DNA from: an uncultured Holdemanella sp.
GTDB lineage: Bacteria; Bacillota_I; Bacilli_A; Erysipelotrichales; Erysipelotrichaceae
NCBI RefSeq assembly: GCF_934754935.1
Contig: NZ_CAKVJB010000051.1
Coordinates: 1-10,608, forward strand
Length of the DNA: 10,608 bases
Reading direction: 5' to 3'
The notes beneath the pieces were generated by a model. That model saw only the letters and a program-made list of their open reading frames with translations, searched no databases and was not told where the DNA came from. Shown here one piece after another: positions 1 through 7,151 of this stretch. Position 1 is the first letter of the stretch, and each line of letters starts with the position of its first letter. Position numbers and translations under genes: made by a program.

Positions 1-122
1 CTATTCACCTTTCTTTCTAAAAATACCGTGAGTAATGATTTTAAGGCATCATTGGCCTCTTTACAATCTTCGCCAAAGACATACTTAAAGGCGAAATCAT
101 TTAATAGATTTGCGCTACGCAT
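1..122 (-). CDS. Rpn-family PD-(D/E)XK nuclease / putative transposase, N-terminal 40 residues (cut by window edge)
   Basis: The reading frame opens at the ATG at 122 and runs off the left edge without a stop, giving 40 residues that begin MRSANLLNDFAFKYVFGE. The 'LNDFAFKYVFG' opening is the hallmark N-terminus of the Rpn family (PDDEXK_2, recombination-promoting nuclease or putative transposase), which normally runs to about 250-320 residues. Catalytic PD-(D/E)XK residues would lie beyond the edge and cannot be checked. An AGAGGTG ribosome binding site lies just upstream of the ATG. The gene lies on the same strand as the hyp operon, 97 bp downstream of hypA, with terminator-like AT hairpins between, so it is probably a separate accessory gene. 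The family call rests on the N-terminal motif only. Confidence 0.7.
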   Translation of the reverse strand, partial: MRSANLLNDFAFKYVFGEDCKEANDALKSLLTVFLERKVN

Positions 123-138
123 GAGCACCTCTTTTCTA

Positions 139-154
139 GTAGGTGTTTTCCTAC
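139..154. repeat. Short inverted repeat in the leader of the Rpn-like gene
   Basis: The plus strand has GTAGG, a 6-nt spacer, then CCTAC, a perfect 5-bp dyad just upstream of the ribosome binding site of the partial Rpn-like gene. It could be a small operator or leader hairpin. A TATAAG hexamer on the minus strand lies just upstream of it and could be a -10 box, but no good -35 accompanies it. Five base pairs can arise by chance, so this is a weak call. Confidence 0.2.
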
Positions 155-170
155 ATACTCTTATACGAAA

Positions 171-213
171 AAAAAGACACTTTTTCTAATAAAAATCAAA
201 AAAAGCGCCTTTT
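171..213 (-). terminator. Weak AT-rich terminator region after hypA
   Basis: Reading the minus strand after the hypA stop there are two small hairpins in series. The first is AAAAG-GCG-CTTTT (213-201), followed by a T-rich tract. The second is AAAAAG-TGT-CTTTTT (185-171), followed by further Ts. Each has a short, mostly A-T stem, so each alone would be weak. Their position between hypA and the next minus-strand gene fits partial termination of the hyp operon. Confidence 0.4.
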
Positions 214-219
214 AGAGAC

Positions 220-564
220 TTATTCAGCCTCAATCTCCTTAATGAGACACTCATTTCCTTGTAGTAGAACCGTATGTTCACTCTTACAATATGGACACTC
301 TCTTCCATATTGAATCGTATCATATGTTTTTTCACACTCGTTACAAATCGTAATCGCATCAATCCACTCATATTCGAGTGTTGAATTTTCAATTAAAGGC
401 ACCTTCTGCCTATAATATTTCCAACAATCCACTAAATACTCAGGAACAATTCCACTTACTTTTCCAATCTGCAAAGTCACTCTACGAATATCTGTAATAT
501 TATTTTCTTGTGCAAATTCTTCTAATGTTTTTGAAATATGTACAACAATTCCTAATTCATGCAT
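220..564 (-). CDS. hypA: HypA, hydrogenase nickel-incorporation metallochaperone
   Basis: This is a 114-residue protein, the normal length for HypA/HybF. It starts MHELGI, and the N-terminal Met-His2-Glu3 is the family's nickel-binding site, which fixes the start at 564 rather than the in-frame ATG at 612. The structural zinc site is visible as two CxxC pairs, C74-x2-C77 and C90-x2-C93. In the known family HypA hands Ni(II) to the precursor of [NiFe] hydrogenase large subunits with HypB, and in some bacteria also serves urease. It is the last gene of the operon hypB-oxidoreductase-hypA: its ATG follows the oxidoreductase TAG after one T, with only a weak AAGAAGAA site ahead, so translation is probably coupled. 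Residues 42-43 (EYL) and C47 are unremarkable. The assignment is firm; the client enzyme is not in the window. Confidence 0.93.
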   Translation of the reverse strand: MHELGIVVHISKTLEEFAQENNITDIRRVTLQIGKVSGIVPEYLVDCWKYYRQKVPLIENSTLEYEWIDAITICNECEKTYDTIQYGRECPYCKSEHTVLLQGNECLIKEIEAE

Positions 565-565
565 A

Positions 566-3247
566 CTATTTCTTCTTATTACGAATAATCTTGATTTGAC
601 GCTTAGCTGCATACGGCAAGATTGCCTTCATCTTATCTTCCGCCTTAACCATTCTTGCACCATCCTTGATATCACGCGTTAAGTGGATCGCATCAAATTC
701 ACATTTTGTCGTACACAAGCCACAACCAATACACTTATTTGTATCCACAATACTTGCACCACATCCAAGACATCGATTGGCTTCAATCTTGACTTGTTCT
801 TCTGTAAATGTTGAACGTAAATCTCTAAATGATTTTTCACCCAAGCCCTTTTTAATACCAGGAATCTGGCGTTTGGCATGATCAAAATCAATATCAATCA
901 ATGCGTTATTCTTATCAAATTCATTAAATAAATGTAAGTCTCTGCCAATTGTCAAAGAATGACCCTTATGCACAAATCGATGCATCGATTCTGCCGCTTC
1001 TTTACCATGGCTAATCGCATCTATCGCAAATTTTGGACCTGTATACACATCACCACCCGCAAATACATCTTCAACAGATGTTTGTAGTGTTGTGCCATCG
1101 GCTTTGATGGTTCCATTTGGATTGATTTCTACATCAAATCCTTGAATTGGAACAATACTTTGTCCAATCGAAAGGAATACATGACTACACTGCATAGTTT
1201 CTAAAATAGTTTCATCATAGCTTGGATTGAATCTTCCCGTTTCATCTTTTACACTTACACATTGTTTAAACACAATTGAATCTTCTAAGATTTCCTTTGG
1301 ACCCCATCCACAATGAAGAATTATACCCTCTTCTTTAGCTTCTGATACTTCTTCAAAACTTGCCGGCATTTCAGCTTCTTGTTCCAAAGAATATAAATGA
1401 ACCTTTTCAGCTCCACTTCTTAAAGCAGCACGAGCTACATCTATCGCAACATTTCCACCACCAACGACAACCACATCTCCAGAAATTAAATTTGGATCTT
1501 CTGTTTTATTGACTTTACGCAAGAAATCAATTCCAGATTCAACCATTTCATTATCCTCGCCTGGAATGTTTAGTTTTCTTGATCCTTGAGCACCAATAGC
1601 CACATAGAATGCTTCATAGCCTTCTTTTCTTAAATCATCCAAAGAAATATCTTTACCTACTTCTATACCACACTTAAATTCAATGCCCATAGCCTTTAAA
1701 ACTTCAATTTCAGCTTCAATCACAGACTTCTCTAAACGGAAAGATGGAATTCCATATACCAACATACCACCTGGTTTTTGTTCCTTTTCGAATATTGTGA
1801 CAGGATAGCCCATCATTCTTAAATAATAAGCTGCACTCATACCAGCCGGACCCGCACCAATAATGGCCATCTTATTTGTGAAGAATTTGCCTTCAACATT
1901 TTCACATAAAGGAATATAGCGCTTATCTTCATGAAGTTCTTGTTCGGCAATAAATTTCTTGATTTCATCAATAGCCAAAGGCTCATCAATCAAGCCACGC
2001 GTACATTGTTGTTCACACCTTCTATTACAAATAGCTCCACATACAGCTGGAAATGGATTAAAATCTTTGATCAACTTTAATGCATCCATATAACGACCTT
2101 CTTTAGCCATCTTAATATAGCCTTGAACTGGCAAATGTGCAGGACACGCACTCTTACAAGGTGATGTTCCACTTTCGTAACAATTTACTTTAGCTGTATC
2201 TCTAAAGTTCCAATTCCACTTTTCAGGACCCCACTTCACATCATCTGGAAGCTCTTGTTGAGGATATGTAACTGGACCTGCTTTTGTACATAATTTTTGC
2301 CCTAATTTTGCCGCACCTACTGGACAAATTTCTACACACTTTCCACAAGCCACACACTTTTCACTATCCACATGCGCTCTATAGGCACTGGCTGACATAT
2401 TTGGCGTATTAAACAATTGACTTGTTCTTAATGCGTTACATACGCCATGTGCGCAGTTACAAATCGCAAAGATCTTATCCTCTCCATCAATATTTGTAAT
2501 TTGATGGACATAGCCTTTTCTTTCGCATCTTTCTAAAGTTTCAATCACTTCTTCATACGTACAATAATGACCACCCTTGTTTGTCTGTACAACATAATCA
2601 GCCATATCACCAACCGCAATACAAACATCCGCTTCTACATCCCCAGTTCCTTCACCTCTAACACGTTGTTGTCTTCTACATGAACATGGAGAAAGAGCAT
2701 ACTTGTCATATTTATTCAGCCAATGTGAGATCCTTTCCACACTTACCGCTTCTTGATTGGCATGAATTGCCTTTTCTACAGGAATGACATGCATACCAAT
2801 ACCCGCTCCTCCAGGAGGAACCATTGGCGTTACTTTTTCAAGTGGTAAGCGTGTCATCTTTTCAAAGAAATCCGCAACAATTGGATGTTCTTCTACAAGA
2901 TCTTTATTCATGACCATAAATTCAGCAGCTCCAGGAACAAACTGAGGAAGCACAAACTGTTTATGATGATCCTCATTTTCCCAATTGTATTCAATCATTC
3001 CAATGTCACATACTTCATTTAATACACGATTCACTCTACCCGCAGGCCAGCCACTTCTTTTCACAACTTCCTCAAAAGAAAGTGGTTTACGCACTTCAAA
3101 GCACAAACATAAATCGCATTGTTCATCATTTAATATTTCATTTAAGCACTCATATTCAGGATCTGTTTCCGATAACTTCTTCACTTTTGCCGGAATACGA
3201 TCTGTGATACGCCTTGCCAGTTTATCAATATTATCTCGATATGCCAT
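566..3247 (-). CDS. Large Fe-S/FAD/NAD(P)-binding oxidoreductase (GltD-like, 893 aa)
   Basis: This soluble 893-residue protein combines several redox modules. Residues 1-100 hold a helical stretch with a possible winged helix (about 55-90). About 185-275 is a cysteine-rich module with C188xC190, C209, C229 and C263xC265...C270, which could hold a cluster. C298-x2-C301-x2-C304-x3-C308 is a classic [4Fe-4S] ferredoxin motif. About 350-440 matches the GltD N-terminal cluster region (C356, C364, C368, C403, C407, C411, C415). The FAD-binding GxGxxG is at 464-469, the NAD(P) site GGGNVAID at 596-603, and the second FAD motif FAGGDVYTGP at 729-738. The tail has C826-x2-C829 and a further ferredoxin motif C839/C842/C845/C849. 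By family it should pass electrons between NAD(P)H, FAD and ferredoxin-like clusters. It lies between hypB and hypA with 1-nt gaps; AAGGAA precedes the ATG. No glutamine amidotransferase partner (GltB) is nearby, so glutamate synthase activity is not supported. The substrate is unknown. Confidence 0.85.
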   Translation of the reverse strand: MAYRDNIDKLARRITDRIPAKVKKLSETDPEYECLNEILNDEQCDLCLCFEVRKPLSFEEVVKRSGWPAGRVNRVLNEVCDIGMIEYNWENEDHHKQFVLPQFVPGAAEFMVMNKDLVEEHPIVADFFEKMTRLPLEKVTPMVPPGGAGIGMHVIPVEKAIHANQEAVSVERISHWLNKYDKYALSPCSCRRQQRVRGEGTGDVEADVCIAVGDMADYVVQTNKGGHYCTYEEVIETLERCERKGYVHQITNIDGEDKIFAICNCAHGVCNALRTSQLFNTPNMSASAYRAHVDSEKCVACGKCVEICPVGAAKLGQKLCTKAGPVTYPQQELPDDVKWGPEKWNWNFRDTAKVNCYESGTSPCKSACPAHLPVQGYIKMAKEGRYMDALKLIKDFNPFPAVCGAICNRRCEQQCTRGLIDEPLAIDEIKKFIAEQELHEDKRYIPLCENVEGKFFTNKMAIIGAGPAGMSAAYYLRMMGYPVTIFEKEQKPGGMLVYGIPSFRLEKSVIEAEIEVLKAMGIEFKCGIEVGKDISLDDLRKEGYEAFYVAIGAQGSRKLNIPGEDNEMVESGIDFLRKVNKTEDPNLISGDVVVVGGGNVAIDVARAALRSGAEKVHLYSLEQEAEMPASFEEVSEAKEEGIILHCGWGPKEILEDSIVFKQCVSVKDETGRFNPSYDETILETMQCSHVFLSIGQSIVPIQGFDVEINPNGTIKADGTTLQTSVEDVFAGGDVYTGPKFAIDAISHGKEAAESMHRFVHKGHSLTIGRDLHLFNEFDKNNALIDIDFDHAKRQIPGIKKGLGEKSFRDLRSTFTEEQVKIEANRCLGCGASIVDTNKCIGCGLCTTKCEFDAIHLTRDIKDGARMVKAEDKMKAILPYAAKRQIKIIRNKKK

Positions 3248-3248
3248 A

Positions 3249-3911
3249 TTATTCCTTCCAGGCTTTTACTTCATTTTCAAGCCAATTACACCAATCATCA
3301 ATTCCCTCACCCGTTTTAGCACACACTTCAAAAATCTTCGCATTTGGGTTTCGGTACAGAATGTTCTTTTTACATTTTTCTACATCAAAATCAAAGTATG
3401 GCAATACATCCATTTTATTGATGAGAACCACATCACAAACTTGAAACATCAATGGATATTTCAAAGGTTTATCATCTCCTTCAGGAACGCTTAGAATAGC
3501 CACATTTTTAGTGGATCCCGTATCAAATTCGGCAGGACAAACTAAATTACCTACATTTTCAAGGACAGCCAAATCTAAATCTTCCATTCCCATTTCATGC
3601 AGTCCTTGACGTGTCATATCGGCGTCTAAATGACACATACCACCTGTATGTAACTGAATCGTGCGCACACCATATTCACTGATGGTTTTGGCATCTACAT
3701 CACTATCAATATCTGCTTCCATAATGCCAATTCTCATTGTGTCTTTGATTTTTTCTAACGTTCTAGATAGAGTTGTTGTCTTACCTGCTCCAGGACTTGA
3801 CATAACATTTAATAAGAACACACCCTTGTCTTTACATTCTTGTCTTAATTTGTTCGCATCTTTATTATTATCTTCAAATACGCTTTGTTTCACTTCTATA
3901 ATTTTATACAT
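3249..3911 (-). CDS. hypB: HypB, hydrogenase nickel-incorporation GTPase
   Basis: This is a 220-residue G3E-family GTPase. The start at 3911 is chosen because AGGAGGG lies 8 nt upstream and the family's conserved region begins soon after; an in-frame ATG at 3968 lacks these. The P-loop SSPGAGKTT is at 38-46, a switch-like EADIDSDVDA at 65-74, the metal site C93-H94 within TGGMCHLDA, the ENVGNLVCP block at 118-126 with C125, and the guanine-specificity NKMD at 165-168. These match the known Ni/Zn-binding and GTPase sites of HypB. There is no histidine-rich N-terminal nickel-storage stretch. GTP hydrolysis by HypB drives nickel insertion into [NiFe] hydrogenase with HypA. It is the first gene of a three-gene operon, reading divergently from the nitrilase gene. 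Confidence 0.95.
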   Translation of the reverse strand: MYKIIEVKQSVFEDNNKDANKLRQECKDKGVFLLNVMSSPGAGKTTTLSRTLEKIKDTMRIGIMEADIDSDVDAKTISEYGVRTIQLHTGGMCHLDADMTRQGLHEMGMEDLDLAVLENVGNLVCPAEFDTGSTKNVAILSVPEGDDKPLKYPLMFQVCDVVLINKMDVLPYFDFDVEKCKKNILYRNPNAKIFEVCAKTGEGIDDWCNWLENEVKAWKE

Positions 3912-3932
3912 GTTAAGAACCCTCCTAAATTG

Positions 3933-3961
3933 ATTGTAAACGATTTCAGAAGCAGAGTAAA
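3933..3961 (-). promoter_or_regulatory. Candidate sigma-70 type promoter for the hypB operon
   Basis: On the minus strand a TTTACT -35 (3961-3956, 4 of 6 matches to TTGACA) and a TACAAT -10 (3938-3933, 5 of 6 matches to TATAAT) are separated by 17 bp. Transcription would begin near 3926, giving a leader of about 15 nt that carries the AGGAGGG site. Spacing and position are ideal, but the -35 is only moderate. Confidence 0.55.
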
Positions 3962-3981
3962 TAAACATACGTTAGTCTTTG

Positions 3982-4016
3982 ATTATCTTGAAAAGAAGAT
4001 AATTTTCGCCTATCAT
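3982..4016 (+). promoter_or_regulatory. Promoter of the nitrilase-peptidase operon with an overlapping inverted repeat
   Basis: TTGAAA (3988-3993) and TATCAT (4011-4016) each match the consensus at 5 of 6 positions and are 17 bp apart. The start point would fall at about 4023-4024, that is, on the ATG of the nitrilase gene. A perfect 8-bp inverted repeat, ATTATCTT (3982-3989) and AAGATAAT (3996-4003) with a 6-nt spacer, covers the -35 box. That is a natural place for a repressor operator. No regulator for it can be named from this window. Confidence 0.6.
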
Positions 4017-4023
4017 AATCTAT

Positions 4024-4824
4024 ATGAAGATCTGTATGTACCAAATGTCTGTTTCAATAGACAATCAACAAAATATAGCGAAACTAAAAAATATTCCAGA
4101 CTGTGATATTTTAGTTCTATGTGAAATGTGGAATTGTCCCTATCATAATGATGCACTTAAAACAGCTTATTTGCGTCATGATGAGAGTTTAGAAGCCTTA
4201 AAAGAAACGGCTCGAACAAATAAAATATGGATTGTGGCTGGTTCCATTTGTGCAAACAAATACAATCGTTGTTACATATTAAATAGCAATGGTGACATTG
4301 TTTGTTCGTATGATAAAACACATCTTTTTGAATTTCATAATCGTCAAGATTATTGTGAAAATGAAGTGTTTGTACCAGGAAATCACCTTCAATGTTTTGA
4401 TACGCCATGGGGAAAATGTGGCATTTTATTATGTTACGACATTCGCTTTCCAGAAGTATCTAGAATTCTAGCTCAAAATGGAGCACAGATTCTATTTTGT
4501 CCGGCTGCCTTTAATGAGCAGGCCACAAAGAAACATTGGAAGTTATTTACTCAAACTCGTGCTTTAGAAAATGAAGTCTTTTTATGTGGAGTTGCACCGG
4601 CTAAATATACATATAAAAACTATACTTCAGGAGGACATTCTATTCTCGTGGATGGTTTTGGCAATATTGTAGTGGAGTTAGGCGAAGAAGAAACATATAA
4701 AGTTGTAGACATTGATTTAAATGACATTGATAAAGTAAGGCAAAGAATGCCTTATTGGAAGGTACGTAGAAATGATTTATATGAATTAAAGGAGATCAAA
4801 AATGAAGACAATTCAAATCAATGA
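4024..4824 (+). CDS. Carbon-nitrogen hydrolase, omega-amidase (Nit2)-like
   Basis: This is a 266-residue, single-domain nitrilase-superfamily enzyme. The catalytic triad is visible as E34 (LCEMW), K98 (YDKTHLFE) and C137 (LLCYDIRFPE). The blocks HLFEFHNRQD, CPAAFN, HWKLFTQTRALEN, GGHS and a C-terminal MPYWKVRRNDLY follow the order seen in Nit2/omega-amidases, which hydrolyse 2-oxoglutaramate or 2-oxosuccinamate to the oxoacid and ammonia. A short-chain aliphatic amidase role is also possible. The start at 4024 fits the usual 'MKI...YQM' opening, but no Shine-Dalgarno precedes it and the predicted transcription start falls on or beside this ATG, so translation may be leaderless. An in-frame ATG at 4036 is an alternative. 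Its last 23 nt overlap the peptidase gene. Assignment to the superfamily is firm, substrate moderate. Confidence 0.9.
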   Translation: MKICMYQMSVSIDNQQNIAKLKNIPDCDILVLCEMWNCPYHNDALKTAYLRHDESLEALKETARTNKIWIVAGSICANKYNRCYILNSNGDIVCSYDKTHLFEFHNRQDYCENEVFVPGNHLQCFDTPWGKCGILLCYDIRFPEVSRILAQNGAQILFCPAAFNEQATKKHWKLFTQTRALENEVFLCGVAPAKYTYKNYTSGGHSILVDGFGNIVVELGEEETYKVVDIDLNDIDKVRQRMPYWKVRRNDLYELKEIKNEDNSNQ

Positions 4825-5770
4825 AATCGAAGGATTTCAAATTGGTAGTGCACAAGATACAGAAAATGCGACTGGATGTACAGTCATCTTATGTAAAGAA
4901 GGAGCTACAGCTGGTGTAGATGTACGTGGTGGTGGTCCTGCCACTCGTGAAACGGATTTATTAAACCCTAAAAATATGGTTCAAAAAATTCATGCGGTTA
5001 CATTATCGGGTGGTAGTGCTTTTGGTCTAGAATCAAGTAGTGGTGTAATGCAGTATTTGAGTGAACACGAAATTGGTTTTGACATGAAGAACATCTATAT
5101 TCCAATCGTATGTGAAGCTTGTTTATTTGATTGTGGTGTAGGTAATTCTAAGGCATATCCAAATAAACAGATGGGGTATGAAGCTTGTATTGAAGCCGAA
5201 AAAAATGATCCTCAACAAGGAAATGTCGGTGCAGGAACAGGTGCAAGTGTAGGTAAATTCTTCGGTCCTCAATATGCGATGAAGGCAGGATTAGGATTTT
5301 CTGCTCTCCAAATCGGTCCATTAAAAGTAGGTGCTATTGTAGCTGTAAATGCGTGTGGTGATATTTTCTATCCAAATTCAGATAAGCCAATCGCAGGTAT
5401 TTATGATCGAAACACAAACACAAGATTGTTTAGTGAAGATGAAATCTTAAAGGCGGCTGAAAAGATGATCAATTCTTGTGGTATGAATACAACAATTGGT
5501 TGTATCATCACAAATGCGGATTTAAATAAAGCGCAAATGAATAAAATCGCAAGTATGGCACATAATGGATATGCTAGATGTATTCGTCCAGTCCACACTT
5601 CAAGTGATGGAGATACTATTTTTGCGATGACATCGAATAAAGTGCCTGCCGAGCAAGATCTAGTTGGAATTATGGCTGTAAAAGCTATGGAACAAGCTAT
5701 TGTCAATGCGGGTACACAAGCAGATAGTGCTTATGGTCTAGCTAGCTATAAAGAAATTACTACAGACTAA
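4802..5770 (+). CDS. P1 family (S58, DmpA/NylC-type) N-terminal-nucleophile hydrolase
   Basis: This 322-residue protein has the full P1 pattern: GCTVILCKEGATAGVDVRGGGP at about 25-46 (DVRGGGP is diagnostic), LSGGSAFGL at 68-76, the NVGAGTGASVGKFFG glycine-rich stretch at 141-155, and the autoprocessing site MNTTIG at 228-233. By analogy with DmpA and NylC the precursor should cleave itself between N229 and T230, freeing Thr230 as the N-terminal nucleophile. Family members cleave D- or beta-aminopeptides, or 6-aminohexanoate oligomers; the natural substrate here is unknown. There is no signal peptide, so it is cytoplasmic. AAAGGAG lies 8 nt before the ATG, inside the nitrilase gene, giving a 23-nt overlap. 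The operon ends with a strong terminator just downstream. The pairing with a nitrilase suggests sequential breakdown of amide compounds, but that is inference. Confidence 0.92.
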   Translation: MKTIQINEIEGFQIGSAQDTENATGCTVILCKEGATAGVDVRGGGPATRETDLLNPKNMVQKIHAVTLSGGSAFGLESSSGVMQYLSEHEIGFDMKNIYIPIVCEACLFDCGVGNSKAYPNKQMGYEACIEAEKNDPQQGNVGAGTGASVGKFFGPQYAMKAGLGFSALQIGPLKVGAIVAVNACGDIFYPNSDKPIAGIYDRNTNTRLFSEDEILKAAEKMINSCGMNTTIGCIITNADLNKAQMNKIASMAHNGYARCIRPVHTSSDGDTIFAMTSNKVPAEQDLVGIMAVKAMEQAIVNAGTQADSAYGLASYKEITTD

Positions 5771-5776
5771 TCATTT

Positions 5777-5806
5777 AAGTATCACTACGGTGATACTTTT
5801 TATTTG
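5777..5806 (+). terminator. Rho-independent terminator after the P1 peptidase gene
   Basis: AAGTATCAC and GTGATACTT form a perfect 9-bp stem around a TACG tetraloop (5777-5798), followed by a T-rich tail. It begins 6 nt after the stop codon. On the minus strand the mirror-image A-tract also gives Ts, so it may act in both directions, but its main job is to end the plus-strand operon. Confidence 0.85.
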
Positions 5807-5807
5807 T

Positions 5808-5863
5808 CGTGTCAGAAAATGACAAAAGTGCAATATCTGTAACGATAAACTGCACTTTTTTAG
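5808..5863. repeat. Copy R1 of a 56-bp repeat with a terminator-like hairpin
   Basis: This stretch is nearly identical to 7156-7210; about 50 of 56 positions agree. It holds a perfect 9-bp stem AAAAGTGCA (5824-5832) / TGCACTTTT (5851-5859) with a flanking T-run on the plus strand and a shorter one on the minus strand, plus a small hairpin TGTCA-N5-TGACA at its left end. It lies between convergent gene ends, so it can serve as a bidirectional terminator for the ATPase pseudogene and a back-up for the peptidase operon. The outer inverted arms that are perfect in copy R2 are partly eroded here (8 of 11 pairs match, plus one G-T). Confidence 0.85.
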
Positions 5864-5865
5864 AC

Positions 5866-7100
5866 TTAAAATGTTGAATTTGAAATAATAAAATCAATTA
5901 AATTTACATGTTTAATCCCATTTCTATTTTGAAGTAAATAATCTGTAGTCATCACATATTTAGGATAATTGTCCCTAATGGATTCTAATGACTTATATTC
6001 TCTATCCTCTGTTTTTTTACTCAATGCGATCGTATACGCAACTTGAACATACGCATAATTCATTTTATGATCTCTTAATATGAAGTCACATTCAAGTTTT
6101 CCAATTCTTCCCACACTTATTGAATAGTCATGGCTTTTCGCATAAAAATAAACAATATTTTCAAGTACAGGTCCATAATTAATTTTATTATCTGTATTCA
6201 ATGAAAAATAGAAACTTAAATCCGATACATAATATTTCTTTTCTCCTGATAAAGATTTTTTTGATTTCATATCGAAGCGACTGCATTCATACAATATTTT
6301 CGCATCTACTAATATCTTAATATAATTAGATAGTGTAGTTCTTGAAATTTTCATGCCATTTTTTTCTAATGATTCTTGAAGTCCACTTATACTTGTAGTA
6401 GCACCAAAATTATTGATAATAAAATGTTCTACGGATTCAAAGGCTTCTCTATTTCTAATTTTTACTCTTTTACGAATATCTTTTTCAAAAATCTCTCTTA
6501 CAACACTTTCTGTATAAGTTCTTTTTACCTGCAAATCATCAAATTGCACAGTCCGAGGAAAACCACCTTCAAGAATATAATTATTTAATTCTACAATCGT
6601 ATTAGGATTAATATCTTTATTATAAAATTTTTTCATTTCTAAATATTCATCAAAAGATAGAGTATATAGTTCGAATTCAATATATCTTCCTGTTAACTTG
6701 GTAGATAATTCACCACTCAACAAATACGAATTGGAACCCGTAACAAAAATGGAATATCCACCATCCGTTCTATATCCATTAATCACTTCTTCAAAAGAAT
6801 CCACATTCTGAATTTCATCAATAAATAAATATATCTTTTCCTGCGATGTTGTCTGACTATCAATCAACGCTTCTAAAGCATCTGCCGTTTTAATGTTGCG
6901 ATTTTTACGACTATCCAAATCAATATAAATAATTTGTTCATCTTTCACATCCATTGTTTGTTTCAATTCATCGCATATAGTTTCCATAAGACTGCATTAT
7001 TACCACAACGCCTTACTCCTGTAATCACTTTAATAAGATCTTCTTCTGAATAAAATGGTCGGATTTTTTTTAAATATTTTTCTCGTTTGTATAAATTCAT
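5866..7100 (-). pseudogene. DUF4143-type AAA ATPase, frameshifted in the Walker A motif
   Basis: The gene starts at the ATG at 7100 (MNLYKREKYLKK, AGAGG 8 nt upstream) and reads into VITGVRRCG, the start of the P-loop. There the frame slips: the next codons give NN instead of K(S/T), and this frame stops at 6963 after 45 residues. The rest of the protein is open in another frame, from METICDEL (6987) to the stop at 5866, 373 residues. That part has Walker B IYLFIDE (52-58), the sensor TGSN (83-86) and a DUF4143 C-terminal half with ECDF (299-302) and VQVAY (314-318), as in the PD-(D/E)XK-like fold of the family. Fourteen nt lie between the P-loop GGT and the METIC ATG where twelve would keep frame; removing a TA at about 6998-7001 would give GKCSLMETIC. 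A recent 2-nt insertion or a sequence error are the likely causes. The function of intact homologues is unclear; they are common accessory genes. Without the Walker lysine it should not bind ATP properly. Confidence 0.85.
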
Positions 7101-7119
7101 GTGTCCTACCTCTAATTAA

Positions 7120-7148
7120 ATTTTATCAAAATAAACAAGAGTAAACAA
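7120..7148 (-). promoter_or_regulatory. Possible promoter of the AAA ATPase pseudogene
   Basis: On the minus strand TTGTTT (7148-7143) and TAAAAT (7125-7120) are 17 bp apart, about 20 bp before the ATG at 7100. The -10 is good at 5 of 6 matches; the -35 has only 3 of 6. It begins just downstream (minus direction) of repeat copy R2, so the ATPase would be transcribed on its own. Confidence 0.35.
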
Positions 7149-7151
7149 CGT

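Noticed and set aside
566..3247. Glutamate synthase small subunit (gltD)
   Set aside because: Only the flavin half resembles GltD; the chain is nearly twice as long, carries extra ferredoxin domains, and there is no gltB nearby.
2985..3494. 169-codon plus-strand open frame across the hypB/flavoprotein junction
   Set aside because: It lies antisense to two firmly identified genes, has no recognisable domain, and no ribosome site; it is a shadow frame.
3912..3968. Longer HypB N-terminus from the ATG at 3968
   Set aside because: The extra 19 residues match no HypB feature, would run through the predicted promoter, and the ATG at 3911 has a near-perfect ribosome site.
5401..5706. 101-codon minus-strand open frame inside the peptidase gene
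   Set aside because: It is antisense to a well-conserved P1 peptidase region and has no known motif.
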